NCBI GenBank assembly: GCA_019115165.1
Contig: DXEB01000015.1
Location: forward strand, 1-62,853
Origin: Candidatus Anaerotignum merdipullorum
GTDB lineage: Bacteria > Bacillota > Clostridia > Lachnospirales > Anaerotignaceae
Reading direction: 5' to 3'
Length of the DNA: 62,853 bases
The notes beneath the pieces are model-generated. The model was given only the letters and a program-made list of their open reading frames with translations. It ran no database searches and was not told the DNA's origin. The translations under genes were made by a program, and so were the position numbers. Below are positions 36,301 to 44,372 of this stretch, piece after piece (the first letter of the stretch is position 1; each line of letters starts with the position of its first letter).

Positions 36301-37492
36301 ACAGGAAGCCAACATTATGATTGAAGCAACCGGATATCAGACGCTGCAATACAGAGCACAAAAAGCGGAAGAAGGCGGCGAGGAAGAAGGGACAAAGACA
36401 GCGCCCACAATCGAAGCATTTACGTATCAGGAAGGCGATTTCTTGCAGGATCCGTATTATCGTATGACATTTGAGACATTAAGTGGAGCAGATTTGACGA
36501 CATATCTGAATGCAGTAAAAACTGTAACGGTAGCGAGCAAGGAAGGAGAGCCGATAGAATATAAAAAGATGAATTCATCTTTCTGGGAAGATACCACCAA
36601 CTGCTTCAAATTAAGTGTAACAGACGATAGCGGAAGTCTTTCGGAATACGATTGCATGGATTTCACAGCGGATGCTGTGTTTGAGGGCGGAAACTATACG
36701 ATTTGCATTCAGGCTGTTGGGTATGAAGATTTGACCTATACGTATGGTGGTTCGGAAGGCGGCGAGGAAGAAGGGACAAAGACAGCGCCCACAATCGAAG
36801 CATTTATGCATCAGGAAGGCGGTTTATTGCAGGATCCGTATTATCGTATGACATTTGAGACATTAAGTGGAGCAGATTTGACGACATATCTGAATGCAGT
36901 ACAAACTGTAACGGTAGCGAGCAAGGAAGGAGAGAAGATAGAATATAAAAAGACGAATTTATCTTTCCGGGGAGATACCAACCGCTTCAAATTAAGTGTA
37001 ACAGACGATAGCGGAAGTCTTTCGGAATACGATTGCATGGATTTCACAGCGGATACTGTGTTTGCGGGCGGAAACTATACGATTTGCATTCAGGCTGTTG
37101 GGTATGAGGATTTGACATATACGGCTGAAGATTCGGAAGATGCTGGAGAAGAAGCCAATCGACCGGAAGTGGGAAATTTTGAATGGGATGCAACAGAACG
37201 ATGCTATCTGCTGACATTTCGTAATATGGAAGCAGAAACACTGACGGAATATCTGAACGCAATTCGTAAAGTAACAGTGAATGAGACGGAATATAAAGAG
37301 GCATGGAGTACGCTTTTATTGAGCGCGGGAGAGTATGCACTCAACGATACGACAGGAAATCCATATGGTGAAAACTTATTGGATTCGATTTGCTTCCCGT
37401 CTGCGATGTTTCCAGCCACAGAAAGATCTGTAACGATTGTGATAGAAGCAGAAGGTTATGATACGCTGACATATGAAGCAAGCTCGTATTAA
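33362..37492 (+). CDS. Giant SLH surface protein with HID/DUF1533-like repeats
   Basis: A 1376-aa exported protein. Residues 1-28 are a signal peptide (ending MAAE). Three SLH domains (about 30-215; SHWAKEALQTF, DVSADAWYYADMAKALAAGY, a third near 180) anchor it to cell wall polymer. A Gly/Ser linker (about 229-277) leads to a large beta-rich region and then to at least four repeats of the form YRMTFETLSGADLTTYLNAV ... IQAVGYEDLTY. This pattern (strand, tY-L-nAI, tVtVn, N-itI-A-GY) resembles the DUF1533/HID hemoglobin-interacting domain of streptococcal Shr. Heme or hemoglobin binding is therefore plausible but unproven; adhesion is the alternative. The ATG at 33362 follows AAAGGAGG. It is monocistronic, with repeated operators upstream. 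Confidence 0.88.
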   Translation: MKRLSQTLLSSMLSLSLVSGMVPVAMAAETDIDSHWAKEALQTFIAQGHLYGSGGGIYRPDNAMTRAEFAAIINRVMGFETQSSKIAQYTDVSADAWYYADMAKALAAGYLSGTSATTLSPNDFVTREQAFTMIARLLERKGGDVTILDGYADGALVSLYARSSVSAMVEEGYVVGTDNRLLPLEPLTRAQGITVLYNITKGLKDIPGKPVQKETDKTEQNDTIGNHSSGSGSSGGSGSSGGSGGSGGSGSSGGSGGSGGSGGSGGSGGSGGSGSGTTSQQFVDAAQSDDVLQLDLGSWLPLVFQAGYTMHDVTVTVDGVDVTSQVTPVTDDGGIAKLPLLDTPQTVKISKDGKTQTVTVGTRSEQSAVYTGNTYLPDYIMTHGAVPVWEYHATHYDDAGNVRVSPAKTTFALTESKEIQPAFSPDAILDDTDPWNIKGNAEIYFYYRTDAEKAWFDNIAATGALALVSYDESKDTLNDALNYSIESGMTYEGQTVGKLTIPLGQTNFYSNGRYYVRVTSGDTAQLVPIHVVNITAPELELKETAVSGKNLHFTVKHMTYGITVPIETVTLTDPTGETRELRKIDDWYLLGDTFVLYNDVHAENGRNHLPYNGNYTITLYSNGFQTVSKTFAVSGGADVATGATKAMRMARGSSYDAVTHATGSGGSSGGSVNMTADLLFDSDLVANAMILERLQKETADVTAVLDYWYSVGYDSVFQKGAAKYYTWTGYLNAVNDAKVSGALWAPFEHYMESGEVTLNRPHAVKEVLEDGLLGDVQYSGSYGRLEAPAFVITQNEQGKDVVLNCGDTAYLEQITEIYLDGDWRPMKQDLYTVDAEAGTLTMKQSAFTYGEETTLLIDATGYRSNEVIFTYGKTSEGELFLAPAIAGFTLTKDANPIYDDFYRITFQGVTGTLLTDYLNAITKITVNGEEYTKLWHKTWFFNDEKAYKFGVLDGSYNTTDHLKSAFDCLDITTDIFEADAQEANIMIEATGYQTLQYRAQKAEEGGEEEGTKTAPTIEAFTYQEGDFLQDPYYRMTFETLSGADLTTYLNAVKTVTVASKEGEPIEYKKMNSSFWEDTTNCFKLSVTDDSGSLSEYDCMDFTADAVFEGGNYTICIQAVGYEDLTYTYGGSEGGEEEGTKTAPTIEAFMHQEGGLLQDPYYRMTFETLSGADLTTYLNAVQTVTVASKEGEKIEYKKTNLSFRGDTNRFKLSVTDDSGSLSEYDCMDFTADTVFAGGNYTICIQAVGYEDLTYTAEDSEDAGEEANRPEVGNFEWDATERCYLLTFRNMEAETLTEYLNAIRKVTVNETEYKEAWSTLLLSAGEYALNDTTGNPYGENLLDSICFPSAMFPATERSVTIVIEAEGYDTLTYEASSY
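34048..34193 (+). repeat. Gly/Ser-coding tandem repeat (linker)
   Basis: Repeated 9-bp and 18-bp units of the type GGTGGCTCTGGCGGCTCC encode about 45 residues made almost only of Gly and Ser between the SLH anchor and the functional part. Such DNA is prone to length change by slippage or recombination. Confidence 0.9.
36371..37120 (+). repeat. Tandem duplication of a 384-bp HID-like unit
   Basis: Two units start at 36371 and 36755, exactly 384 bp (128 codons) apart, and are nearly identical over most of their length, including synonymous positions (for example the shared EEEGTKTAPTIEAF start and CIQAVGYEDLTYT end). Outer repeats at 35985-36370 and 37130-37480 are much more diverged, so this duplication is recent or kept uniform by gene conversion. 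Confidence 0.9.
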
Positions 37493-37542
37493 ACGGTTGC
37501 CTTCTGCATGAGAGAAAGCATATGGTATTGGCAATCGACATC

Positions 37543-37575
37543 TGCCCACCAACCGAAATGGTTGGTGGGCATTTT
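37543..37575 (+). terminator. Intrinsic terminator of the giant SLH gene
   Basis: GCCCACCAAC (37544-37553) pairs perfectly with GTTGGTGGGC (37561-37570), followed by ATTTTAT. Confidence 0.85.
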
Positions 37576-37711
37576 ATGATGAATGGATTTTGGACAAAAC
37601 ATAAATTTTTTTGAATTTTCATACAGATACACACTTTTTTATTTTTTTATGATATACTGATTAAAGATACAACAAACACAGAAAAGAAGAAAAAGAAATC
37701 GGGTGTGGCGT

Positions 37712-38566
37712 ATGGATATTTTCAGCAATCTGTTCAGCAGCCTCGGTGTGACGGAATTTGTAAAGCCTTCCGTTGGTCTGACCGATGTGCTGGATATATT
37801 GATTGTAGCGTATATTATTTATAAAGTTATCTTTTGGATCAAAGAGACCCGTGCTTGGGTGCTGTTTAAGGGAATACTGGTTATCTTCGTGTTTGCTGCC
37901 ATTGCGGCGCTGTTGAAGTTACATACCATTATTTTCATTTTGTCTAATACCATCAATGTCGGGATCATTGCACTGCTGATTGTTTTTCAGCCAGAAATGC
38001 GCAAAGCGTTGGAACAATTGGGAAAAGGTCGTTTTTTTTCCTATTTTACCAGAAGTGATGATGCAGGAGACGAAAAGGCAGCGGCAAGAACCGTTGATGA
38101 AATCGTCAAAGCGGCAAGCAAAATGGGGGCGGTAAAAACAGGTGCATTGATTTTGATGGAACAGAAGGTACCTCTGGGAGATTTAGAGCGAACGGGTATC
38201 CCGATTGATGCGATCGTATCCAGTCAGTTGTTGATCAATATTTTTGAACATAACACACCCCTGCATGATGGTGCAGTGATCATTCGGCGCAACCGTGTGG
38301 CGGCTGCAACATGTTTTTTGCCTTTGACTGACAGTGATGAAGTCAGTATGGAGCTGGGAACTAGGCATCGGGCGGCAATTGGTGCTAGCGAGGTGTCAGA
38401 TGCACATGTGATCGTGGTGTCAGAAGAAACAGGACAGATTTCCGTTGCCCGCGGCGGCGTGCTGTACCGTAATCTCACCGCAGACCAGTTGAAAAGTATG
38501 CTTTCGCAGCAGGATCAGACCGGTAAGAAAAAACTGGCGATTTGGAAAGGAAGGCAGGCAAAATGA
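37712..38566 (+). CDS. cdaA: Diadenylate cyclase CdaA
   Basis: A 284-aa membrane enzyme that makes cyclic di-AMP from two ATP. Three membrane helices fill about residues 20-95; the DAC catalytic domain follows, with LHDGAVIIRRNRV (DGA motif) and ELGTRHRAAIG (RHR motif). Start: the ATG at 37712 has GGGTG six bases upstream; a GTG at 37703 is possible. Its stop overlaps the cdaR start (ATGA), and glmM follows, the conserved cdaA-cdaR-glmM operon of Firmicutes that links c-di-AMP to cell wall synthesis and osmotic control. Confidence 0.96.
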   Translation: MDIFSNLFSSLGVTEFVKPSVGLTDVLDILIVAYIIYKVIFWIKETRAWVLFKGILVIFVFAAIAALLKLHTIIFILSNTINVGIIALLIVFQPEMRKALEQLGKGRFFSYFTRSDDAGDEKAAARTVDEIVKAASKMGAVKTGALILMEQKVPLGDLERTGIPIDAIVSSQLLINIFEHNTPLHDGAVIIRRNRVAAATCFLPLTDSDEVSMELGTRHRAAIGASEVSDAHVIVVSEETGQISVARGGVLYRNLTADQLKSMLSQQDQTGKKKLAIWKGRQAK

Positions 38567-39843
38567 AACGATTTCAGGAACTATTGATGAAAGATCTGGG
38601 CTGGAAGCTGCTGTCGGTGGCGATTGCTGCTACCCTATGGTTTATGGTGATCAGCATCAATCAGCCCATTGATACCAGAACATATAGTACGACTCTGCAG
38701 ATTACGGGAGAGGAAACGCTGACTGCCCGTGGTTTGACCATTGCCAATCTTCAGGACTTAGAAGGGACAAAAATCAGCATCAAAGTAAAAGCACAACGGA
38801 CTGCGCTGGATCGTTTGAGTCAGCGGCAGGCAGATTTGATTACAGCCTCGATTGACGTTTCGGGTTTGAGTTATGTGCAAAGCGGCGATCAAGTCACGTT
38901 GCCGATTGATGTGCAGGTAGGCAACGGTGCCAGCGGATATACGGTGGAAAGCAAAGTACCCGGAACCGCAGAGGTTTGGGTGGAAACGCTTTCTAGTAAG
39001 GAATTTCCGGTGGAAGTCGTATTGAATGGAGAATTGCCGCAGGAAACCACACTTTCTGATCCATATCTGAGCAGTGAGACCGTGATGGTGCGAGGCGCTC
39101 AGTCTGCGGTTAACCGTGTGGTGGCAGTACGTGTTTCTGTCAATGCAACAGAGGCAGCGGAACAGGGTGAAATTTCCGTAAGACCGATTGCCTATGATCG
39201 CGAAGGAAATACTGTAACAGATGTGACATTTTCTGCGGATTCCGTGACGGTGTCCTATCGGCTGCATGAAGAAAAACAAATTCCGATACAGATCTCTGTC
39301 GTGGGTACGCCAGCGTCAGGATACCATGTAGGCGAGATCACATATAGCCCAAATAGCATAACTGTCATAGGAACGGCAGAAGATTTGCGGAATTTGACGC
39401 TGCTGTCGCTAGGTGAAATAGATGTAACAGATGCAACTTCTACAGTCAGCCAGTCATTTTTATTGACGGACTTTCTGCCAGAAGGCGTTGCGCTGCAAAC
39501 TGGAAGCAGCAGAACGGTACAAGTACTGGTGCATATGGAACAGGGAGCGGAAAAAACTGTTTTCGTATCCAAGGATCAGATTACGCTGCAAAACACAGTG
39601 GATGGGTATCAATATATTCTGCCGGATACGATTTCGGTGACAATAAGCGGAGAGACTGCTGCATTGAATGAAACCGGCGGCACGGATTGCAGCGGTACGG
39701 TGGATGTCGGCGGATTGGAAGCAGGCGCGCATACCGTAACCGTAGATTGGACGATGCCGGATGGAATTTCGGTGCAGGAGAGTGTGCTGACGGTGGAAGT
39801 ACGTGCGGATGCCGGAACAGATGGGGAAGAAATGGCGGAATAA
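38563..39843 (+). CDS. cdaR: CdaA regulator CdaR (YbbR-domain protein)
   Basis: A 426-aa protein with one N-terminal membrane helix (LLSVAIAATLWFMVISIN, about residues 14-31) and four extracytoplasmic YbbR repeats (ITGEETLTARGLTIANL and later PVEVVLNGELPQ, IPIQISVVGTPASGYHVGEI, KTVFVSKDQITLQN). CdaR binds CdaA in the membrane and modulates its activity. Translation is coupled by a 4-bp overlap with cdaA. Length is typical for Clostridia. Confidence 0.94.
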   Translation: MKRFQELLMKDLGWKLLSVAIAATLWFMVISINQPIDTRTYSTTLQITGEETLTARGLTIANLQDLEGTKISIKVKAQRTALDRLSQRQADLITASIDVSGLSYVQSGDQVTLPIDVQVGNGASGYTVESKVPGTAEVWVETLSSKEFPVEVVLNGELPQETTLSDPYLSSETVMVRGAQSAVNRVVAVRVSVNATEAAEQGEISVRPIAYDREGNTVTDVTFSADSVTVSYRLHEEKQIPIQISVVGTPASGYHVGEITYSPNSITVIGTAEDLRNLTLLSLGEIDVTDATSTVSQSFLLTDFLPEGVALQTGSSRTVQVLVHMEQGAEKTVFVSKDQITLQNTVDGYQYILPDTISVTISGETAALNETGGTDCSGTVDVGGLEAGAHTVTVDWTMPDGISVQESVLTVEVRADAGTDGEEMAE

Positions 39844-39880
39844 GCAAGAGCAAAAAGAAAGTAAGGAGTAGAAAAAAGAT

Positions 39881-41230
39881 ATGGGCAGATTATTTGGTAC
39901 GGATGGCGTGCGTGGCGTTGCGAATACAGAATTAACGGGAGAGATGGCGTTTCAACTGGGAAGAGCGGGCGCATATGTGTTGACAAAGGAAACAAAGCAT
40001 GCGCCGCGCATCTTGGTGGGGATGGATACCAGAATCAGCGGCGATATGCTGGAAGCAGCATTGGTAGCGGGGATTTGCTCCGTTGGCGCGCATGCGATAC
40101 TGGCAGGCATTCTGCCAACGCCGGCAGTTGCGTATTTGGTGCGAAAATATCGGCTGGATGCCGGTGTTGTGATTTCTGCATCCCATAATCCGGTAGAATA
40201 TAATGGCATCAAATTTTTCAACGGTCAGGGATATAAACTCAGTGATGAACTGGAGGATGAGATTGAAAATATATTGTTGAGTCATCCGGAAATTCTGCCT
40301 GCACCAACAGGTGCGGCAATTGGTACGCATACGGTGGCAGAAGATGCATTGGAGGATTATATTGCGTTCCTAGGAAATACCACAGAAGAGCGATTTCAGG
40401 GCATTAAGGTGGCGTTGGACTGTGCCAACGGCGCGTCGTATAAAGCGGCGCCAATCTCGCTGTTGAATCTGGGTGCCAGCCTATGCATTATTCATAACGA
40501 ACCGGATGGCACGAATATCAATGAACGCTGCGGTTCTACGCATATGGAGGATTTGAAGGCGTTTGTCAAAGAAAATCACGCGGATATTGGTTTTGCGTTT
40601 GACGGGGACGCCGATAGATGTCTTGCCGTGGATGAAAATGGAGAATTGATCGATGGGGACAAAATTCTGGCGATCTGTGGTCTGGATATGAAAAAAAGAG
40701 GAATGCTGAAAAATAACGCCATTGTTGGTACGGTGATGTCCAATCTGGGGTTGGTGATGATGGGCAAAGAACAGGGCATTGTCATTGAACAAGCCGGCGT
40801 AGGGGATCGGTATGTGCTGGAGCGGATGATTGCGGCAGATCGCAACCTGGGCGGAGAACAGTCCGGGCATATCATTTTCCTAGATCATAATACCACAGGC
40901 GATGGCATTTTAACTGCCATTCAGCTGCTTTCTGTCATGAAGCGCACTGGGAAAAAAGCTTCTGAGTTGGCAAAAGCCATGGAAGTGATGCCGCAGGTAC
41001 TGGTGAATGCACGAGTAAACAATGCGAAGAAAAATTTATATCTGGAAGTACCGGCCATTCGGCATGCCATTGCCAAATTGGAAGAAGAATTTTCTGCAGA
41101 TGGTCGGGTATTGATTCGTACATCCGGCACGGAACCGTTGATCCGTGTGATGATTGAAGGCAAGGACATGGAAAAAATGGAAAAAGCTGCCAAAAAGCTC
41201 GCGGAATTTATGGAAGATACGCTGCAGTAG
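39881..41230 (+). CDS. glmM: Phosphoglucosamine mutase GlmM
   Basis: A 449-aa enzyme that converts glucosamine-6-phosphate to glucosamine-1-phosphate for peptidoglycan synthesis. GRLFGTDGVRG is the N-terminal signature; the phospho-serine lies in VISASHNPVEYNG near residue 101; metal ligands lie in AFDGDADRCL; the sugar loop is GEQSGHII; and the phosphate loop is RTSGTEPLIRVM. Full length. The ATG follows AAGGAG by 11 bases. GlmM is known to bind and restrain CdaA, consistent with the operon. Confidence 0.97.
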   Translation: MGRLFGTDGVRGVANTELTGEMAFQLGRAGAYVLTKETKHAPRILVGMDTRISGDMLEAALVAGICSVGAHAILAGILPTPAVAYLVRKYRLDAGVVISASHNPVEYNGIKFFNGQGYKLSDELEDEIENILLSHPEILPAPTGAAIGTHTVAEDALEDYIAFLGNTTEERFQGIKVALDCANGASYKAAPISLLNLGASLCIIHNEPDGTNINERCGSTHMEDLKAFVKENHADIGFAFDGDADRCLAVDENGELIDGDKILAICGLDMKKRGMLKNNAIVGTVMSNLGLVMMGKEQGIVIEQAGVGDRYVLERMIAADRNLGGEQSGHIIFLDHNTTGDGILTAIQLLSVMKRTGKKASELAKAMEVMPQVLVNARVNNAKKNLYLEVPAIRHAIAKLEEEFSADGRVLIRTSGTEPLIRVMIEGKDMEKMEKAAKKLAEFMEDTLQ

Positions 41231-41248
41231 CACGAAGGAGAGAATGGG

Positions 41249-41668
41249 ATGAAACAGTTTTGGATTCTTCTGGCAGTTTTGCTGCCACTATGGATATTGG
41301 GCGGTTGCAGCGACACGCAGACGCGGTTCCCGGTGGTAAATGAACTGGAAAGCGTGACATTGACCGTAATAGAGGATACCATCAAAGCCAACGGAGCGAC
41401 CTTTGTACTGACAAATGGGACAACAGAAGAGATTTACTATCGCGATGCCTATCATATGGAGCGCAAGGACGAAAGGGATCAATGGAATGAATTTGTAGGG
41501 ACTGCCAATGCGCAATGGGAGGATACGGTGATCTATTTGGCGGCAGGGGAAAGCGTGGAGCTGCCAATTGATTGGAAAAATTTATGCGGCGGTATCAGTG
41601 CAGGAGAATATCGTCTGATTTTAGAAGTGAATGAAATGCCAGTGGCAGTGGAATTTATGAGAGAATAA
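41249..41668 (+). CDS. Small lipoprotein with Ig-like fold
   Basis: A 139-aa lipoprotein; residues 1-18 are hydrophobic with the lipobox LGGC and Cys19. The rest looks like a single beta-sandwich (VTLTVIEDTIKANGATFVLT, then AAGESVELPIDWKN and AGEYRLILEV), resembling the Big_14-type bacterial Ig-like domain. It begins 18 bp after glmM and ends at a terminator, so it is the last gene of the cdaA operon. Function unknown; an envelope role is likely from location. Confidence 0.85.
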   Translation: MKQFWILLAVLLPLWILGGCSDTQTRFPVVNELESVTLTVIEDTIKANGATFVLTNGTTEEIYYRDAYHMERKDERDQWNEFVGTANAQWEDTVIYLAAGESVELPIDWKNLCGGISAGEYRLILEVNEMPVAVEFMRE

Positions 41669-41682
41669 TGCACAAGGGGAGC

Positions 41683-41713
41683 AAAAAAACGGTTGGATAT
41701 CCAACCGTTTTTT
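41683..41713 (+). terminator. Intrinsic terminator of the cdaA operon
   Basis: AAAAAACGGTTGG and CCAACCGTTTTTT form a 13-bp stem around ATAT. Both strands can use it. Confidence 0.92.
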
Positions 41714-41927
41714 GTGTTTCTTTTTGTTTGCTTACTGCTTGCCGGGCTTTGCCAAAGGAGGAATTCTGTGGGGCGGGATGGAGTTCCTCAGATTCCTTTC
41801 CGTCTATTGCATCGGACGACAGCGTCTATCCGTTGGGGGCAATCGTACCGCGATTGGCATCAAGCAGGGATCGGCATGCATGTTCCTTCGATACAATCAG
41901 GAAGCCATTCTGGCGTGAGGTGTCTGA

Positions 41928-42638
41928 TTATTTTCTCAAGTCTTCCAAAATCTGTGTTTTGCCTTCTGTTTTTTCATCTTTCATTTTGATGACTTTCGCA
42001 GGGGAACCTGCAACCACTGCACCGGCAGGTACATTTTCGGTGACCACCGCGCCTGCGGCAACCACTGCGCCTTCCCCAATATGTACACCTTCCAAAATGA
42101 CTGCGTTTGCACCAATCATCACGCCATCCTCTACGACAACGGGAGTTGCGCTGGGTGGCTCCAGCACGCCGGCCAATACGGAGCCTGCGCCGACATGCAC
42201 GTTTTTCCCAACCGTTGCTCTGGCGCCCAGTACGGCGTTCATGTCTATCATAGTGCCTTCGCCGATTTCCGCACCAATATTGATGACTGCGCCCATCATG
42301 ACAACGGCGTTTTTCCCGATCTTTACACGGTCGCGGATCAGTGCGCCTGGCTCAATTCTTGCTTCAATACCGGTGATATCCAACAGAGGAACAGCAGAGT
42401 TTCTTCTGTCGTATTCCAGATGACAGTCGGAAATCAGCTCCTTTTTGTTTTCCAGGATTTCTTGGACTGCAACACAGTCACCCATCAGAATCCAGAAATT
42501 TCCCTGACCGAATACTTTCACATCTGCCGTTGAAACGCCTTCCAGATTGCCGGTGACATATGCTTTGACCGGGGTGGCTTTTTTTGCTTCTTTGATATAT
42601 TTTGCGATTTCGTACGGATTGGTCATATCGTAATCCAT
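41928..42638 (-). CDS. dapH: Tetrahydrodipicolinate N-acetyltransferase DapH
   Basis: A 236-aa enzyme that acetylates 2,3,4,5-tetrahydrodipicolinate with acetyl-CoA, the entry to the acetylase branch of diaminopimelate and lysine synthesis. An N-terminal alpha-helical DapH domain (about 1-85; [20 protein letters not shown]) precedes a left-handed beta helix of hexapeptide repeats ([41 protein letters not shown]). The ATG follows AAAAGGAG. It is divergent from an M20 deacylase gene, the expected partner. The 41714-41927 gap shows no gene. Confidence 0.95.
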   Translation of the reverse strand: MDYDMTNPYEIAKYIKEAKKATPVKAYVTGNLEGVSTADVKVFGQGNFWILMGDCVAVQEILENKKELISDCHLEYDRRNSAVPLLDITGIEARIEPGALIRDRVKIGKNAVVMMGAVINIGAEIGEGTMIDMNAVLGARATVGKNVHVGAGSVLAGVLEPPSATPVVVEDGVMIGANAVILEGVHIGEGAVVAAGAVVTENVPAGAVVAGSPAKVIKMKDEKTEGKTQILEDLRK

Positions 42639-42821
42639 GAGTATCTCTCCTTTTTGATTGTATTTTTTGGTAGTTTCACTTTATTATAAACGAAAAATGC
42701 TGCTTTTCCAACTGCTTTCCAAAGAAAATGTCTGCTTTGCAAAGAAAAGCAGCTGTGGTAGAATAATACGGAATAGGTGCTGGCGGAATGGCGGAGAAGA
42801 GATGAAAAAAGGAGGAGTTGG

Positions 42822-43970
42822 ATGGATATGGACTTTCGGGAAATGCTGCCTTTGCTGCGGCAAATACGCCGAGAATTGCATCAGATCCCAGAAATAGGGC
42901 TACAGGAATATCAAACTTCAGCATATATCAGACGCAAGTTAGCGGAATTTGGTATCACAGAAACGGAACAATGGCTGGATACTGGTGTGGTAGCCGTCAT
43001 CCACGGCAAACAGGATGCGCCTGCGGTAGCGTTTCGGGCGGATATGGATGCGCTGCCAGTGACAGAACAGACTGGATGCACGTTTGTCTCGAGAAGGGAA
43101 GGATATATGCACGCCTGCGGACATGACGGGCATATGACCATATTACTGGGATTTGCCAAGTACTTGCAGGAACATCGGGAAGATCTGCGTGGAGATGTGG
43201 TGCTGATCTTTCAACCGGCGGAGGAAGGTCCTGGCGGGGCGAAGTTGTTGGTAGAAGCAGGTTTGTTCCAAAAGCATCCGGTGCGCTGCATCATTGGATG
43301 TCATATTTTTCCGCAGGTGCCGCAGGGCAAAGTGGCGTGCCGAAAAGGAGCGATGATGGCGCGCAACGGCGAAGTGGATGTCCTGCTTTACGGAGAAAGC
43401 GCCCATGGCGCACAGCCGCAATTGGGGCATGATGCGGTGCTGGCAGCTGGGGCAGTAATCACAGGATTGCATACCATTTTATCTCGCAATGTTTCGCCAT
43501 TGGACAGCGGAGTGCTGACCTTCGGAAAGGTGCAGGGCGGTGAGGCGTGCAATATCATTGCCAAAGAGGTGAAGCTGGAAGGCACGATGCGGGCGTTCAG
43601 TGATGAAGCCTATGAAACGATGACGCAGCGGATTCAGGAAATGGCAGAGGGAATTGCTGCTGGATATGGATGCCATGCGGAAGTAGTGTTTCGGCATATG
43701 TATCGTGTAGTAGATAATGATGCCACACTGGTGAAGCTGCTGCAGGAAGTGGCAGGTGCAGATTATATGGAGACACCGCCGTATATGCTGGCAGAAGATT
43801 TTTCGCTGTACTTAAGTGAGGTGCCGGGAATGTTTTTCTTTTTGGGCAGCGGCAATGAAGCCCGGGGATATGTGCATCCGCTGCACAGTGCGCAGTTTCA
43901 GTTTGAGGAAGCGATTCTGTGTGACGGGGTGCGGCTCTATGCGGCTCTGCTGGAAAAATTGCAGCAATAA
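42822..43970 (+). CDS. M20-family amidohydrolase, candidate N-acetyldiaminopimelate deacetylase
   Basis: A 382-aa zinc-dependent deacylase. RADMDALPV and MHACGHDGHMT carry metal-binding residues (Cys-His pair), and FQPAEEGPGGAKLLVEAG carries the catalytic Glu pair; a lid domain with NGEVDVLLYGESAHGAQP follows. These fit the IAA-amino-acid hydrolase/hippuricase/DapL branch. Adjacent dapH and the nearby dapF domain favour N-acetyl-LL-diaminopimelate deacetylase, but general amidohydrolase activity cannot be excluded. Start chosen at 42822, six bases after GGAGG. Confidence 0.9.
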   Translation: MDMDFREMLPLLRQIRRELHQIPEIGLQEYQTSAYIRRKLAEFGITETEQWLDTGVVAVIHGKQDAPAVAFRADMDALPVTEQTGCTFVSRREGYMHACGHDGHMTILLGFAKYLQEHREDLRGDVVLIFQPAEEGPGGAKLLVEAGLFQKHPVRCIIGCHIFPQVPQGKVACRKGAMMARNGEVDVLLYGESAHGAQPQLGHDAVLAAGAVITGLHTILSRNVSPLDSGVLTFGKVQGGEACNIIAKEVKLEGTMRAFSDEAYETMTQRIQEMAEGIAAGYGCHAEVVFRHMYRVVDNDATLVKLLQEVAGADYMETPPYMLAEDFSLYLSEVPGMFFFLGSGNEARGYVHPLHSAQFQFEEAILCDGVRLYAALLEKLQQ

Positions 43971-43986
43971 GGCAGCAAGAAGAAAG

Positions 43987-44018
43987 AACAGACGAAGATG
44001 CTTTTCGTCTGTTTTTTT
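43987..44018 (+). terminator. Intrinsic terminator of the M20 gene
   Basis: AACAGACGAA pairs with TTCGTCTGTT and is followed by T residues. Confidence 0.9.
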
Positions 44019-44372
44019 ATGCAATGTGCCGTGAGAATGCAATTTCTATATTCCCAACAAAAACAGAAGAAAAGGGAATATATTTTTTACATATATATTC
44101 AAAAAGATCAGTGCAGAAGTTTGAGAAGAAGAAAAAAATATATGGAGTTAACAGATAATAGAAGAAAAAAACAGGATTGTATTGTTGGATTCAGATAGAT
44201 ATCAAATGATATGATGAAATATTATGCAAAATAATGCATGAAATGGATTGACAAAAAAACCGGAGTGGGATAGACTTTTGTACAGAAGAATGCATATTTT
44301 TGCATCTGTAAAAAATACCGTTGTGTGAAGTGACGGCAGAATTTGGGAAATAACCAGCAAGGAGGATATTCC
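44019..44372 (+). promoter_or_regulatory. Leader and promoter region of carA-carB
   Basis: AT-rich. TTGACA (44248-44253), 17-bp spacer and TAGACT (44271-44276) make a promoter about 95 bp before carA. The leader shows no strong terminator-antiterminator pair of the PyrR type, so pyrimidine or arginine control is not evident from sequence. No gene is present. Confidence 0.65.

Noticed and set aside
41668-42423. Long open frame on the plus strand overlapping dapH
   Set aside because: It is the complement of the dapH hexapeptide repeats, is rich in Thr, Ala, Pro and Ser, and has no ribosome binding site.
44277-44372. Possible pyrimidine attenuator before carA
   Set aside because: No paired terminator and antiterminator stems and no PyrR-binding loop are visible in the leader.
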